This document shows positions 34,561 to 43,627 of a DNA stretch of 64,000 nt, piece after piece; the stretch's first letter is position 1, and each line of letters starts with the position of its first letter. Origin of the DNA: Arthrobacter sp. Alg241-R88. Its GTDB lineage: Bacteria > Actinomycetota > Actinomycetes > Actinomycetales > Micrococcaceae. The stretch spans positions 435,121 to 499,120 of the forward strand of contig NZ_UNRG01000001.1 in NCBI RefSeq assembly GCF_900537115.1, read 5' to 3'. The position numbers and the translations under genes are program-made. Below the pieces are notes generated by a model that had not been told where the DNA came from, searched no databases, and was given only the letters and a program-made list of their open reading frames with translations.

Positions 34561-35979
34561 ATGACAACCGTCCCCGGCCGCCCCCCGCTGGTCCGCCGCA
34601 GCGACCGCTTTATCGCGGGCGTGTGCTCCGGCCTTGCCGCGCATCTGGGCTGGCCGGTCCGCAACGTACGGGTGGCGATGGTCCTGGCTTCACTGGCCGG
34701 CGGGGCCGGCGTCGTCTTCTATGCCTGGTTGTGGATTATGGTGCCCACCGCGGACGAAAGCGCCCGGCGGCAGGCGCGCCGGCCGCCGTCGCCCATTGCC
34801 CCTGCCGTGAGCCGCGAGCCTGTTCCGGGGGCCGTTCCCCGGGCCACTGCCGCGGCTGGCCCTGGTGTTGCCCTTCCCGGAGCGGTCGACGGCGGCCCTG
34901 GCGCGGCCACTGCCCCTCCCGCTTCCGGCGGTTACCCGGCAGCAGGGGAGGCCGCGGGACAGGCTTCCGAGGCTGCCCGGCCCTGGTTCAGGTTCCGGGA
35001 CATGCGCTACGGCAAGGAGATCCTGCTCGGCGTGGGGCTGCTGTTGGTGGCGGGTATCCTGGTCGCCCAGCTCCTGGGCGTGGACGTTCCCCTGGGCACA
35101 CTGATTCCGGCGGCGGCAGTCCTTGGCGGCGCTTCCATTGCCTGGATGCAGCTTGATGAAACCCGGCGTGCAGGGCTCGTGGACAAAACCAAGGCGGACC
35201 AGGCCGGCGGCTGGGCGCGGCTGGCGGCGGGCCTGGCGCTGGTGGTGGCGGGCGTCCTGGTGATGGTGTCGGGGTCCGGTTCGTGGGAGCAGACGTGGCT
35301 GGCGCTGCTGGCCTCCGTTGCGGTCCTCGGCGGCGTGGTGCTGGTCCTGCTCCCGTGGGCGCTGAAGTTCTGGCGTGACCTGGAAGCGGAGCGCGCCGGC
35401 CGCATCAGGGAAACCGAACGGGCCGAAATCGCCGCCCACCTTCACGACTCGGTGCTGCAGACGCTGGCCCTTATCCAACGGAGGGCTGCCAATGAGCACG
35501 ACGTCGTCCGGCTGGCCCGTGCCCAGGAGCGGGAGTTGCGGGGCTGGCTGTTTGAGGACCCCGGCAAGGACGCCGGGCAGTTGTCGGACCGGATCAAGGC
35601 GGTAGCCGCCGAAGTGGAAGACCTGCTGGGCAACGCCGTCGAGGTGGTCAGCGTGGGGGACACGGCCGTCACGGAAGGCCATGAAGCTCTGATCCAGGCG
35701 AGCCGTGAAGCCATGCTCAACGCTTCCCGCCACGGCGGCGGGACGGTCTCGGTCTACCTGGAGGCAGCCGCCGGACGTGCGGAAGTCTTCGTTAAGGACC
35801 GCGGCCCGGGCTTTGAACTGCAGGACGTTCCGGAGGACAGGCTCGGGGTGCGGGAGTCCATCATCGGCCGGATGAACCGGCACGGCGGCACGGCGGCGAT
35901 CACCAGTACCAGTGAAGGCACGGAGGTGCGGCTGGGCTTCCCCGTCGCGCCGCAGGACAGCACGGAAGGCAAACCATGA
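34561..35979 (+). CDS. Sensor histidine kinase with N-terminal PspC domain
   Basis: 472 residues. A PspC domain (~10–62, 'RRSDRFIAGVCSGLAAHLGW') is followed by a Pro/Ala-rich linker, three to four hydrophobic helices between ~153 and 270, and a HisKA_3-type dimerisation segment with the phosphoacceptor His295 in 'AHLHDSVLQTLALIQ'. The ATPase end shows 'EAMLNASRHGGG' (N box) and 'DRGPGFELQDVP' (G1 box). The layout is that of LiaS/MacS-like kinases for cell-envelope stress. Its stop overlaps the response-regulator ATG by 4 bp (ATGA). Confidence 0.93.
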   Translation: MTTVPGRPPLVRRSDRFIAGVCSGLAAHLGWPVRNVRVAMVLASLAGGAGVVFYAWLWIMVPTADESARRQARRPPSPIAPAVSREPVPGAVPRATAAAGPGVALPGAVDGGPGAATAPPASGGYPAAGEAAGQASEAARPWFRFRDMRYGKEILLGVGLLLVAGILVAQLLGVDVPLGTLIPAAAVLGGASIAWMQLDETRRAGLVDKTKADQAGGWARLAAGLALVVAGVLVMVSGSGSWEQTWLALLASVAVLGGVVLVLLPWALKFWRDLEAERAGRIRETERAEIAAHLHDSVLQTLALIQRRAANEHDVVRLARAQERELRGWLFEDPGKDAGQLSDRIKAVAAEVEDLLGNAVEVVSVGDTAVTEGHEALIQASREAMLNASRHGGGTVSVYLEAAAGRAEVFVKDRGPGFELQDVPEDRLGVRESIIGRMNRHGGTAAITSTSEGTEVRLGFPVAPQDSTEGKP

Positions 35980-36665
35980 ATGCAGCGCAGGGAGCCGGTA
36001 CAGGTCCCGTCCGAACCGCCAGGTCCGCCCGGGTGGTGATTGTGGATGACCATGCGATCTTCCGCTCCGGCCTGAAGGCGGACCTTGATCCCAGTATCCA
36101 GGTGGTGGGCGAGGCGGCGACGGTAGAGCAGGCCATCGCCGTGATCGCCCGGGAGCGCCCGGACGTGGTGCTGCTGGATGTCCACCTTCCCGGCGGCCTT
36201 GGGGGCGGGGGGCGCGAAGTCATCGCCGGCTCCGCTGCCCTGCTGGCCACCACCAGGTTCCTTGCCCTCAGCGTCTCGGACGCGGCGGAGGACGTTGTGG
36301 CGGTGATCCGGGCCGGAGCACGCGGCTACGTCACCAAGACCATCTCGGGGGCAGAAATCACCGACGCCGTGTACCGGGTTGCCGGTGGGGACGCCGTCTT
36401 CTCGCCGCGGCTCGCTGGCTTCGTCCTGGACGCTTTTGGTACCGCCCCCGCAGACATCGCCGACGACGAACTGGACAAGCTCTCCGCCCGGGAACTTGAG
36501 GTCATGCGTCTCATCGCCCGCGGCTACAGCTACAAGGAGGTGGCCAAGGAGCTGTTCATCAGCATCAAGACCGTGGAGACGCACGTGTCCGCCGTGCTCC
36601 GCAAGCTGCAGCTTTCCAGCCGGCACGAACTCACCAAGTGGGCCGCCGAGCGCCGCCTCCTCTAG
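35976..36665 (+). CDS. NarL/LuxR-family response regulator
   Basis: 229 residues: receiver domain ~18–140 with acidic pocket 'IVDDH' (Asp24, Asp25), phosphoacceptor Asp68 ('VVLLDVHLPGG') and switch Lys in 'YVTKTIS'. The C-terminal LuxR-type helix-turn-helix (~160–222) has 'LSARELEVMRLIARGYSYKE' followed by 'ELFISIKTVETHVS'. It overlaps the kinase stop by 4 bp. By its divergent neighbour, the likely targets are the PspC/LiaF cassette and itself (inference). Confidence 0.94.
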   Translation: MNAAQGAGTGPVRTARSARVVIVDDHAIFRSGLKADLDPSIQVVGEAATVEQAIAVIARERPDVVLLDVHLPGGLGGGGREVIAGSAALLATTRFLALSVSDAAEDVVAVIRAGARGYVTKTISGAEITDAVYRVAGGDAVFSPRLAGFVLDAFGTAPADIADDELDKLSARELEVMRLIARGYSYKEVAKELFISIKTVETHVSAVLRKLQLSSRHELTKWAAERRLL

Positions 36666-36670
36666 CCGCC

Positions 36671-36900
36671 ACGCTCTCTCACTTGATGCGGCCTAAGCCG
36701 GAACGCTCTCTCACTTAATTGGGCATTAAGCCGGAACGCTCTCTCACTTAATTGGGATTAAGCCGGAACGCTCTTTCACTTGATGCGCCTCATACCCAAA
36801 CGCTCTATCGCCTTCCGGGCCTCCAAACCGAACGCTCTATCACTCTCCTGAAGAGAGTGATAGAGCGTTTGAGTTTTTCCTGCGTTAAGTGAGAGAGCGT
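36671..36900. repeat. Tandem repeat array, 32-bp period, ending in inverted copies
   Basis: Six direct units start at 36671, 36703, 36736, 36768, 36800 and 36832 (spacing 32, 33, 32, 32, 32 bp). Each begins ACGCTCT(C/T/A)TC and several continue ACTT(A/G)AT and end AAGCCGGA. After the last unit, inverted copies of the unit head occur at 36853–36869 and 36885–36900. The array fills the whole gap between the response regulator and the convergent aminotransferase. Units abut without unique spacers. Confidence 0.85.
36831..36869. terminator. Hairpin at the end of the tandem array
   Basis: AACGCTCTATCACTCTC (36831–36847) pairs perfectly with the arm at 36853–36869, with loop CTGAA. On the plus strand it is followed by TGAGTTTTT, so it could terminate the kinase/regulator transcript. 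Confidence 0.65.
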
Positions 36901-36902
36901 CC

Positions 36903-38120
36903 CTACTGGGCCTTGCCGAGGAAGTCCTGCAGGCGCTGCACCCCGGTGGCGAGGTCCTCGTCGCCAAGCGCGTACGAAAGGCGCAGGTAGCCGGAAGGCC
37001 CAAAAGCCTCGCCCGGAACCACTGCCACCTCAACCTCATCCAGGATCAGGGCTGCGAGCTCGGCGGAGGTCTGCGGCGTGGCGGTACCCGACGCCGTCGG
37101 GAATTCCTTGCCCAGCAGCGCGCGGACGTCCGCGTACACGTAGAAGGCGCCCTTCGGCGTCGGGCATTCCACGCCTTCGATGGCGTTCAGGCCGGCGACG
37201 ATGGCCTTGCGGCGGCGGTCAAAGGCGACCTTCATCTCGTCCACGGCGGTCAGCGGTCCGGACACGGCGGCGAGGGCGGCGACCTGGGGAATGTTGGAGA
37301 CGTTGGAGGTGGCGTGGGACTGCAGGTTGGTGGCGGCCTTGATGACGTCGGCCGGGCCGATCATCCAGCCCACACGCCAGCCGGTCATGGCGTAGGTCTT
37401 GGCCACGCCGTTGAGGATAACCACTTTGTCGCCCAGCTCCGGGGCGGCGGTGGCGATGGAGGTGAACGGAACGCCGTCGTAGGTCAGGTGCTCGTAAATC
37501 TCATCCGTGACAACCCACAGGCCCTTGGCCGCGGCCCACTTGCCAATCTCCGCCACCTGCCCAGGTGAGTAGACGGAACCGGTGGGGTTCGACGGCGACA
37601 CGAACAGCAGGATCTTCGTCCTGTCGGTCACCGCTGCTTCGAGCTGCTCCACCGTCACCAGGTAGTCCTGCTCCGGGCCGGCAAACACCTCCACGGGAAC
37701 CCCGCCTGCAAGCCGGATGGCCTCCGGGTATGTGGTCCAGAACGGGGTGGGCACAATGACTTCGTCGCCCGGATCAACAAGCGTGGCGAATGTGTTGTAC
37801 ACGGCCTGCTTGCCGCCGTTGGTCACCAGGACCTGGGAAGCGTCCACCGCGTAGCCGGAGTCCCGCAGGGTCTTCTCGGCGATGGCCTTCTTCAGCTCGG
37901 GCAGGCCGCCCGCGGGGGAGTAGCGGTGGTACTTGGGCTGGCTCGCCGCTTCAATGGCCGCCTGGACGATGTAGTCCGGGGTGGGGAAATCCGGTTCACC
38001 CGCGCCGAAACCAATGACCGGCCGCCCAGCTGCCTTCAGCGCCTTCGCCTTGGCATCAACGGCAAGGGTTGCGGATTCGGCAATAGCGGAAATGCGCTGG
38101 GAAACGCGGGCGGCAGACAT
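36903..38120 (-). CDS. aspC: Pyridoxal-phosphate aminotransferase, aspartate type
   Basis: 405-residue fold-type I class I/II aminotransferase. The PLP lysine is Lys241 in '[15 protein letters not shown]'; '[11 protein letters not shown]' near residue 175 and '[13 protein letters not shown]' near 205 are the usual cofactor-binding segments, and '[15 protein letters not shown]' near 38 binds substrate. The length and motifs fit the AspB/AspC 1-gamma group, with aspartate/2-oxoglutarate the likely pair, though aromatic or prephenate specificity cannot be excluded. ATG start. It ends 3 bp from the repeat array. Confidence 0.88.
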   Translation of the reverse strand: MSAARVSQRISAIAESATLAVDAKAKALKAAGRPVIGFGAGEPDFPTPDYIVQAAIEAASQPKYHRYSPAGGLPELKKAIAEKTLRDSGYAVDASQVLVTNGGKQAVYNTFATLVDPGDEVIVPTPFWTTYPEAIRLAGGVPVEVFAGPEQDYLVTVEQLEAAVTDRTKILLFVSPSNPTGSVYSPGQVAEIGKWAAAKGLWVVTDEIYEHLTYDGVPFTSIATAAPELGDKVVILNGVAKTYAMTGWRVGWMIGPADVIKAATNLQSHATSNVSNIPQVAALAAVSGPLTAVDEMKVAFDRRRKAIVAGLNAIEGVECPTPKGAFYVYADVRALLGKEFPTASGTATPQTSAELAALILDEVEVAVVPGEAFGPSGYLRLSYALGDEDLATGVQRLQDFLGKAQ

Positions 38121-38282
38121 GGCAGGTCCGTTCTTCGCTTGCAGCCCGGAGGCTGGAATGTGGGTTTCGACGTGATCTACTCTATGCTGTTCACCGGACC
38201 CTCCGGGTTGCCGGTTTTGATTTGTGACTGCCTGCCAGTCAAGGTCAAACCCGGCCAGCGGGAAGGGCCGGAAACGGGCTGG

Positions 38283-38312
38283 TTCGACGAACGCGAAGTT
38301 GTTGCGTAGACT
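38283..38312 (+). promoter_or_regulatory. Candidate promoter for tRNA-Trp/secE
   Basis: TTCGAC (38283–38288), 18-bp spacer, TAGACT (38307–38312), about 85 bp before the tRNA. The same TAGACT box with an 18-bp spacer recurs before rplJ, rpsL and tuf. The rest of 38121–38398, between the aminotransferase and the tRNA, shows nothing else definable. Confidence 0.45.
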
Positions 38313-38398
38313 GGTTCACCGGTGTTGAAAACACGGATGATGACGTGCGCCCCAGTGCAAGCTGGTGGTTAGTCGTCGGAGCGTGGAATTCACTCCAT

Positions 38399-38471
38399 AG
38401 GGTAGTGGCGCAATTGGTAGCGCAGCGGTCTCCAAAACCGCAGGTTGCAGGTTCGAGTCCTGTCTGCCCTG
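38399..38471 (+). tRNA. tRNA-Trp (anticodon CCA)
   Basis: A 73-nt cloverleaf: acceptor AGGGTAG pairs with CTGCCCT, D-arm GCGC…GCGC, anticodon stem GCGGT/ACCGC with loop CTCCAAA (anticodon CCA), and T-arm GCAGG-TTCGAGT-CCTGT. The CCA end is not encoded. Its position directly before secE is the standard actinobacterial order. Confidence 0.96.
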
Positions 38472-38477
38472 CGCAAG

Positions 38478-38503
38478 CTGCCCCGGACAAAAATCCGGGG
38501 CAG
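38478..38503 (+). other. Hairpin between tRNA-Trp and secE
   Basis: CTGCCCCGGA (38478–38487) pairs with TCCGGGGCAG (38494–38503) around loop CAAAAA, 6 bp after the tRNA. It lacks a T-tract, so it may be a processing or stability element rather than a full terminator. Confidence 0.5.
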
Positions 38504-38568
38504 GCGCAGCAACCATGGTTCTGATCAGGGCCGGGTAATCCAACATTGCAAAGATGAGCGAGGACCAG

Positions 38569-38838
38569 GTGACCGAAACAGCTGCCAGCAGCTCCAAGGG
38601 CCGCCCAGCTAAGAAGGACGCCAAGGCAAACTTCTTCGCCCGCATTGCGCTCTTCATCCGCCAGATCATCGGCGAGCTGAAGAAAGTTGTTGCACCAACC
38701 CGCAAGGAACTGATCAACTACACGCTCGTGGTGCTGGTGTTCGTCGGCATCATGATGATCATCGTCAGCCTGCTGGACCTCGGTTTTGGAACCGCTGTCA
38801 GCTGGGTCTTCGGCGGTAGCGTCCCCGGGGACAGCTAA
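38569..38838 (+). CDS. secE: Preprotein translocase subunit SecE
   Basis: About 89 residues from the GTG at 38569, which has GAGG about 5 bp upstream; an in-frame ATG at 38554 would add five residues but has only a weak site. SecE stabilises SecY in the translocon. The basic N-terminal tail ('KGRPAKKDAK') is followed by the amphipathic 'FIRQIIGELKKVVAPTRKEL' segment and a single membrane helix ('TLVVLVFVGIMMIIVSLLDL'), the standard short single-helix SecE. Next gene nusG, as usual. Confidence 0.94.
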   Translation: MTETAASSSKGRPAKKDAKANFFARIALFIRQIIGELKKVVAPTRKELINYTLVVLVFVGIMMIIVSLLDLGFGTAVSWVFGGSVPGDS

Positions 38839-38952
38839 GGCTGAACCGTCCGCAGGCCGCGTGATCCGTCCGGGAAACCGGAGGGAAGCACCGGTGTGCG
38901 GAATTGAGCCATTTAAATAGGCATGTTAGGCAATGAGGAAGCAGGAGACCAA

Positions 38953-39756
38953 GTGTCTGAGCAGGAGCTCGAGGTAACCGAGACTGAGCTGGAAGAGTCC
39001 GCGGACATCACGGCAGAAGCCGGTGACGAGTCTGAGGTTGAATCCTCCGCGCCCGAAGCCAGCGACGCCGAGTCCGAAGACGCTGAGGCGGACGATGCCG
39101 GCTCCGAGGAAGAGTCATCTGACGCCCTCGCAGCCGCCGCCGCCAAGGCCGATGTTGACCCCGCCGAGGAATTCAAGGCCAAGCTGCGCCGCCAGGAAGG
39201 TGACTGGTACGTCATCCACTCCTACGCCGGCTACGAAAACCGCGTGAAGGCCAACCTGGAAACCCGCATCCAGACCCTGGACATGGAAGATTACATCTTC
39301 GAGATCCAGGTGCCCATGGAAGAAGTCGTTGAGATCAAGAACGCTCAGCGCAAGGTCATCAACCGCGTCCGCATCCCCGGCTACGTGCTGGTCCGCATGG
39401 ACCTGACGGACGCCTCCTGGGGCGCCGTCCGCCACACCCCCGGGGTCACCGGCTTCGTGGGCAACGCCCACAACCCAGTGCCGCTGCGCCTGGACGAGGT
39501 CTTCTCCATGCTCGCTCCCGTTTTCGAAGAAGAGCAGGCCGAGAAGGGCAAGCCGGTCAACAAGCAGAACCAGGCTCCCGTGGATGTCGACTTCGAGGTC
39601 GGCGAATCGGTCATCGTCAAGGAAGGTCCGTTCGAGACGCTCCCCGCTACGATCTCCGAGATCAAGGTCGAATCCCAGACTCTCGTGGTGCTGGTTTCCA
39701 TCTTCGAGCGCGAAACGCCGGTCACCCTGGCGTTCAACCAGGTCACCAAGATCTGA
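38953..39756 (+). CDS. nusG: Transcription termination/antitermination factor NusG
   Basis: 267 residues from the GTG at 38953 (CAGGAG 5 bp upstream); an ATG at 38923 is in frame but unsupported by a ribosome-binding site. An acidic, disordered ~75-residue N-terminal extension (Glu/Asp/Ser/Ala-rich) precedes the NGN domain ('[21 protein letters not shown]', split) and the C-terminal KOW domain ('[21 protein letters not shown]', split). Such acidic extensions are common in actinobacterial NusG. It binds RNA polymerase and modulates pausing and Rho action. Confidence 0.96.
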   Translation: MSEQELEVTETELEESADITAEAGDESEVESSAPEASDAESEDAEADDAGSEEESSDALAAAAAKADVDPAEEFKAKLRRQEGDWYVIHSYAGYENRVKANLETRIQTLDMEDYIFEIQVPMEEVVEIKNAQRKVINRVRIPGYVLVRMDLTDASWGAVRHTPGVTGFVGNAHNPVPLRLDEVFSMLAPVFEEEQAEKGKPVNKQNQAPVDVDFEVGESVIVKEGPFETLPATISEIKVESQTLVVLVSIFERETPVTLAFNQVTKI

Positions 39757-39886
39757 CAACCCCAAGAATTCGTCCCGGTGCTGCCTGCTTTAGCGGCACC
39801 GGAACGGCCGGCCGCCTCGCCATGGCGGCCAAAAACCTGAGGCACGCTCCTGTGTCCCAGGACGTTATTGAGAGAAGGACCCTACA

Positions 39887-40318
39887 TTGGCTCCCAAGAA
39901 GAAGGTCACCGGCCTCATCAAGCTGCAGATCCAGGCAGGTGCCGCTAACCCGGCTCCGCCGATCGGTCCTGCGCTTGGCCAGCACGGTGTCAACATCATG
40001 GAATTCTGCAAGGCGTACAACGCTGCGACGGAAGCCCAGCGCGGAAACGTCATCCCCGTGGAAATCACGGTCTACGAGGACCGTTCCTTCACGTTCATCA
40101 CCAAGACCCCGCCGGCTGCAGAGCTCATCAAAAAGGCTGCAGGCGTCGCCAAGGGTTCGGCGACCCCGCACACCGTCAAGGTTGCCAAGCTGACCCAGGC
40201 ACAGGTCAACGAGATCGCTTCCACCAAGATGGAAGACCTCAACGCCACCAGCCTCGAAGGCGCAGCGAAGATCATCGCCGGCACCGCCCGCTCCATGGGC
40301 ATCACCGTCGAGGGTTAA
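39887..40318 (+). CDS. rplK: 50S ribosomal protein L11
   Basis: 143 residues from a TTG start with AAGGA 7 bp upstream. The N-terminal domain starts '[17 protein letters not shown]' with the '[20 protein letters not shown]' loop; the C-terminal rRNA-binding domain has '[18 protein letters not shown]' and ends '[14 protein letters not shown]'. It forms the GTPase-associated centre with the L10/L12 stalk. Full length. The 130-bp gap after nusG shows no separate promoter I would call. Confidence 0.97.
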
Positions 40319-40515
40319 TTCCCCGCTGCCACTGTCGGGTTCGGGAAACCGATCACGACGACGGGCGGCACCGCCGGGCAACCGGCACCACTGCCGTATA
40401 AGCGGCACAAACCGACAATGTTGGGAACCGGGCACGGATAACGAGCCCGCTCACCAACTGTGGCAGGGCCCAGCGCGGTCCGCAGACCACAACTGCACAA
40501 GGAGAAATAAGCAGC

Positions 40516-41223
40516 ATGGCAAAGCGCAGCAAAGCATATGAGGCAGCAGCCGCCAAGATCGACGCGGAGAAGTTCTACGCGCCGTTCGAGGCAGTAACGC
40601 TGGCCAAGGACACCAACCCGTCCAAGTTCGACGCCACCGTTGAGGTTGCATTCCGCCTCGGCGTCGACCCCCGCAAGGCTGACCAGATGGTCCGCGGCAC
40701 CGTCAACCTGCCCCACGGCACCGGTAAGACTGCCCGCGTCCTGGTTTTCGCCACGGGTGACAAGGCTGAGGCAGCAATCGCTGCCGGAGCCGACTTCGTT
40801 GGTTCCGATGACCTGATCGAAAAGATCGCAGCCGGCTGGACCGACTTCGACGCCGCCGTCGCCACCCCTGACCTCATGGGCAAGGTTGGCCGCCTCGGTA
40901 AGGTCCTGGGCCCGCGTAACCTGATGCCGAACCCGAAGACGGGCACCGTGACCCCCGACGTCACCAAGGCCGTCAACGACATCAAGGGTGGAAAGATCGA
41001 CTTCCGCGTCGACAAGCACTCCAACCTGCACTTCATCATCGGCAAGGTGTCCTTCGACGCCATCAAGCTGGCCGAGAACTACGCAGCAGCACTGGAAGAG
41101 GTGCTTCGCCTGAAGCCGTCCGCTTCCAAGGGCCGCTACATCCAGAAGGCCACCGTTGCCACCACCTTCGGCCCCGGCATCTCCGTGGACCCGAACGTCA
41201 CCAAGGTTCTGACCGAGGCCTAA
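40516..41223 (+). CDS. rplA: 50S ribosomal protein L1
   Basis: 235-residue L1, which forms the mobile L1 stalk and is a translational repressor of its own operon in other bacteria. Motifs include '[20 protein letters not shown]' near residue 38 and '[15 protein letters not shown]' near 135, the signature region. ATG start with AAGGAG 11 bp upstream. A clear terminator follows, closing the tRNA-Trp–secE–nusG–rplK–rplA unit. The ~200-bp gap after rplK contains no gene. Confidence 0.97.
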   Translation: MAKRSKAYEAAAAKIDAEKFYAPFEAVTLAKDTNPSKFDATVEVAFRLGVDPRKADQMVRGTVNLPHGTGKTARVLVFATGDKAEAAIAAGADFVGSDDLIEKIAAGWTDFDAAVATPDLMGKVGRLGKVLGPRNLMPNPKTGTVTPDVTKAVNDIKGGKIDFRVDKHSNLHFIIGKVSFDAIKLAENYAAALEEVLRLKPSASKGRYIQKATVATTFGPGISVDPNVTKVLTEA

Positions 41224-41268
41224 ATCCTCGTGTGAAGCAACCGCAGCGGATCCTTCCACTGCAAACAA

Positions 41269-41300
41269 AAAACCGCCCGGCATCCGTGCCGGGCGGTTTT
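41269..41300 (+). terminator. Rho-independent terminator after rplA
   Basis: AAAACCGCCCGGCA (41269–41282) pairs perfectly with the arm at 41287–41300, tetraloop TCCG, followed by TGTTT after a run of T. Confidence 0.95.
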
Positions 41301-41355
41301 TGTTTAAGTTTGGAAACCATGCCCGAAGCGGCAGAGTCTTGCCTAAGCTGTAGAA

Positions 41356-42492
41356 ATGGCCGAACCGGATGTGGATCAATCCCCGGAAGAATCCGTTGTC
41401 CTGGCAATATCCGAGGTGGACGTCATGCAGCCCGGCGGCGAAACAGCTGCGGGGGACCGCCAGGTTACCGCCGAGTTTGAGGAATGCCACGCCTTGCGGG
41501 TGGCCCACGAACTCGCTGCCTGGGGCAACCTGGACCGCTGCCCCACGCTGCAGGAAGCTGCCGAGTTCTGGCAGGGCAACGAATATGAGGAACGGCACCT
41601 GTACCTGGCGAGGCTCGGCGCGGAAACTGCTGGCATCTGCTCAGTCACACTCCCAATGCACGAGAACACCCACACCGCTGGAATCGATGTCCTGGTTGCT
41701 CCTGTCCACCGGCGCCGAGGACTGGGCCGAGCCCTGCTCAAGCACGCCGAGGCCGTTGCCCGGGAACGTGGCAGGACGTCCCTTGACGCCTATCACGAGG
41801 TGCCGTTGGAAACTGCGGACGGTGGAGCCCTGCTGCCCGCGAAATCCGGCGCCGGTGGACTGCCGCTTGACGAGCCCGCGGTGGCCTTTGCGGTTGCTGC
41901 CGGCTATGAGCTGGAGCAGGTGGAACGGTCCAGCCGACTGGCCCTGCCTGTGCCGCCGGAACTGCTGGACCGGTTGGAGGCCGACGCCGCCGCCCGGGCC
42001 GCGGAATACTCCATCATCGGCTGGAACGACAGCTGCCCGGAAGACCTGCTGCAGGCGTATGCCCACCTGAAAGCGACCATGAGTACGGACGTCCCCATTG
42101 CCGGGCTTGATTGGGAACGTGAGGACTGGGATGGTGCCAGGGTCCGGGAGGAGGAGAATACGCTGATCCGCAGTGGAGTCCAATCAGCGGTGACGGCGGC
42201 CCGGCACCGGGAGACAGGGCAACTGGCCGCCTACACAGTCCTGAACTGGCGTCCCGGCGTGCCGGACTCCATCGTGCAGCAGGACACCCTGGTCACGTCC
42301 GAACACCGCGGCCGCCGCCTGGGCATGCTGACCAAAGTGGCGAACTTGCGGCGGGCCCAGAGCCGGTGGCCGGCGGCACGGTCAGTGTTGACATGGAATG
42401 CCAACGAAAACCAACATATGCTGGCCATAAATATTGCACTTGGATTCAAGCCCGCAGGTTATGAAGGCGAGTGGCAGAAACGGCTGGGATGA
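41356..42492 (+). CDS. Double-domain GNAT acetyltransferase (first of tandem pair)
   Basis: 378 residues with two GNAT-like halves. The N-terminal half holds the acetyl-CoA loop 'VAPVHRRRGLGRALLKHAEA' (~115–134); the C-terminal half has 'VTSEHRGRRLGMLTKVANLR' (~313–332) and ends 'NIALGFKPAGYEGEWQK'. Cytoplasmic, substrate unknown. It lies between the rplA terminator and the rplJ leader, where the ribosomal cluster is often uninterrupted. The next gene is a full-length paralog. The ORF begins at ATG 41356, about 55 bp after the terminator. Confidence 0.82.
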   Translation: MAEPDVDQSPEESVVLAISEVDVMQPGGETAAGDRQVTAEFEECHALRVAHELAAWGNLDRCPTLQEAAEFWQGNEYEERHLYLARLGAETAGICSVTLPMHENTHTAGIDVLVAPVHRRRGLGRALLKHAEAVARERGRTSLDAYHEVPLETADGGALLPAKSGAGGLPLDEPAVAFAVAAGYELEQVERSSRLALPVPPELLDRLEADAAARAAEYSIIGWNDSCPEDLLQAYAHLKATMSTDVPIAGLDWEREDWDGARVREEENTLIRSGVQSAVTAARHRETGQLAAYTVLNWRPGVPDSIVQQDTLVTSEHRGRRLGMLTKVANLRRAQSRWPAARSVLTWNANENQHMLAINIALGFKPAGYEGEWQKRLG

Positions 42493-42499
42493 TTCGCCT

Positions 42500-43618
42500 A
42501 TGGCAAAAGACGTGAAGATCGAGCAGCTTTGGATTCCCGACTCACTGGACGCGCCGGACGCAGCGGACTTCCTTGCCGCCGTCGAGGTGGGGCGGAAAGT
42601 GAGGATGCAGACCTGGGGGAGTGATGACCTCGCCTATGGTCCCTTGGAAAAGCTGCTCGAGTTCCAGGACCCGTACGAGCGCCAGCTGATTCTCGTAGCC
42701 AAGGTGGACGGGGAGATCGTGGGAACCGTCGATATCGCCCTGCCCCTCACTGACAACCTGGACCTTGCCGAATTCACCCTCGACATCCTCCCCGAGTTCC
42801 AGCGCCAGGGAGTGGGCCGCCGGCTCCTCCAGGCCGCCGAACAGCTGGTCCGCGGCGAGGGGCGCACCATGATCCTGGTGGATACGAACCACCCCGGGGC
42901 CTCCCTCCATGAATTCGAGCGCGCCCAGTTGGTTCCGGGCTCGGGCCAGGGCTTCGTACCGTTGGAGAGCCGCGAAGTGGAGTTCGCCCAGCGGACCGGG
43001 TACACGCTTCAGCATATTGAGCAGTTCAGCTCGTGCGCGCTGCCGCTGGACACAAAGCTGGTGGCCGACCTGCAGGCTGAGGCGGATGAGGCCAACAACG
43101 GCCGCTACCGGCTGCACCACTGGACGGACCGCTGCCCGGACCAGTGGCTGGAGGCCGTCGCGGCCCTTGAGAACCAAGCGGGGGCCGACGTCGATCCCGC
43201 CCTGGACCCGCCGGTTGAGCAGGACATGGTGCTCGACGGCGCCATCCTCCGGGAAGCTGAAGAGGTTGCCATCGCGCAGGGCAGGCGGACCGTGGTCACC
43301 GCAGTCGAACATCTTGCCTCGGGAACGCTCGTGGGCCTGACCACCATCACGGTACTGGCGCACCGTGCCGACGTCGTTTTCCAGGACGACACCCTGGTGC
43401 TGCAGGAGCACAGGGGGAACAAGCTGGGCCTGCTGATCAAGGTGGCCAACATGGAACGGCTCACCGAGCAGTTTCCGGACGCGCGGGTCATCTATACCTG
43501 GAACGCCCCGGAAAACCGGTACCTCCTGACCGTGAACCAGCAGCTGGGTTTCCAGACTGCCGGGGTCACCGGGATCTGGCAAAAGGAGCTTCCGCACGTG
43601 CACACCAGCACCAGCTAA
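42500..43618 (+). CDS. Double-domain GNAT acetyltransferase (second of tandem pair)
   Basis: 372 residues from the ATG at 42500, seven bases after the previous stop; an upstream in-frame ATG would overlap the preceding gene. The N-terminal acetyl-CoA loop is 'ILPEFQRQGVGRRLLQAAEQ' and the C-terminal loop is 'VLQEHRGNKLGLLIKVANME'. The tail 'YTWNAPENRYLLTVNQQLGF' matches its paralog's 'LTWNANENQHMLAINIALGF', so the pair arose by tandem duplication. Two intact acetyl-CoA sites suggest both are active. Substrate unknown; ribosomal protein or small-molecule acetylation would both be guesses. Confidence 0.82.
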   Translation: MAKDVKIEQLWIPDSLDAPDAADFLAAVEVGRKVRMQTWGSDDLAYGPLEKLLEFQDPYERQLILVAKVDGEIVGTVDIALPLTDNLDLAEFTLDILPEFQRQGVGRRLLQAAEQLVRGEGRTMILVDTNHPGASLHEFERAQLVPGSGQGFVPLESREVEFAQRTGYTLQHIEQFSSCALPLDTKLVADLQAEADEANNGRYRLHHWTDRCPDQWLEAVAALENQAGADVDPALDPPVEQDMVLDGAILREAEEVAIAQGRRTVVTAVEHLASGTLVGLTTITVLAHRADVVFQDDTLVLQEHRGNKLGLLIKVANMERLTEQFPDARVIYTWNAPENRYLLTVNQQLGFQTAGVTGIWQKELPHVHTSTS

Positions 43619-43627
43619 CGGCCCGAT

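Noticed and set aside
36671..36900. Possible CRISPR array
   Set aside because: The units abut at a 32-bp period with no unique spacers between constant repeats, no cas genes are near, and the units diverge gradually.
36903..38120. Toxin–antitoxin or defence genes near the repeat array
   Set aside because: The flanking genes are a metabolic aminotransferase and a two-component regulator; no defence domain was seen on either strand.
42434..42499. Earlier ATG start for the second GNAT gene
   Set aside because: It would overlap the end of the first GNAT gene by ~60 bp and the added residues do not match the paralog.
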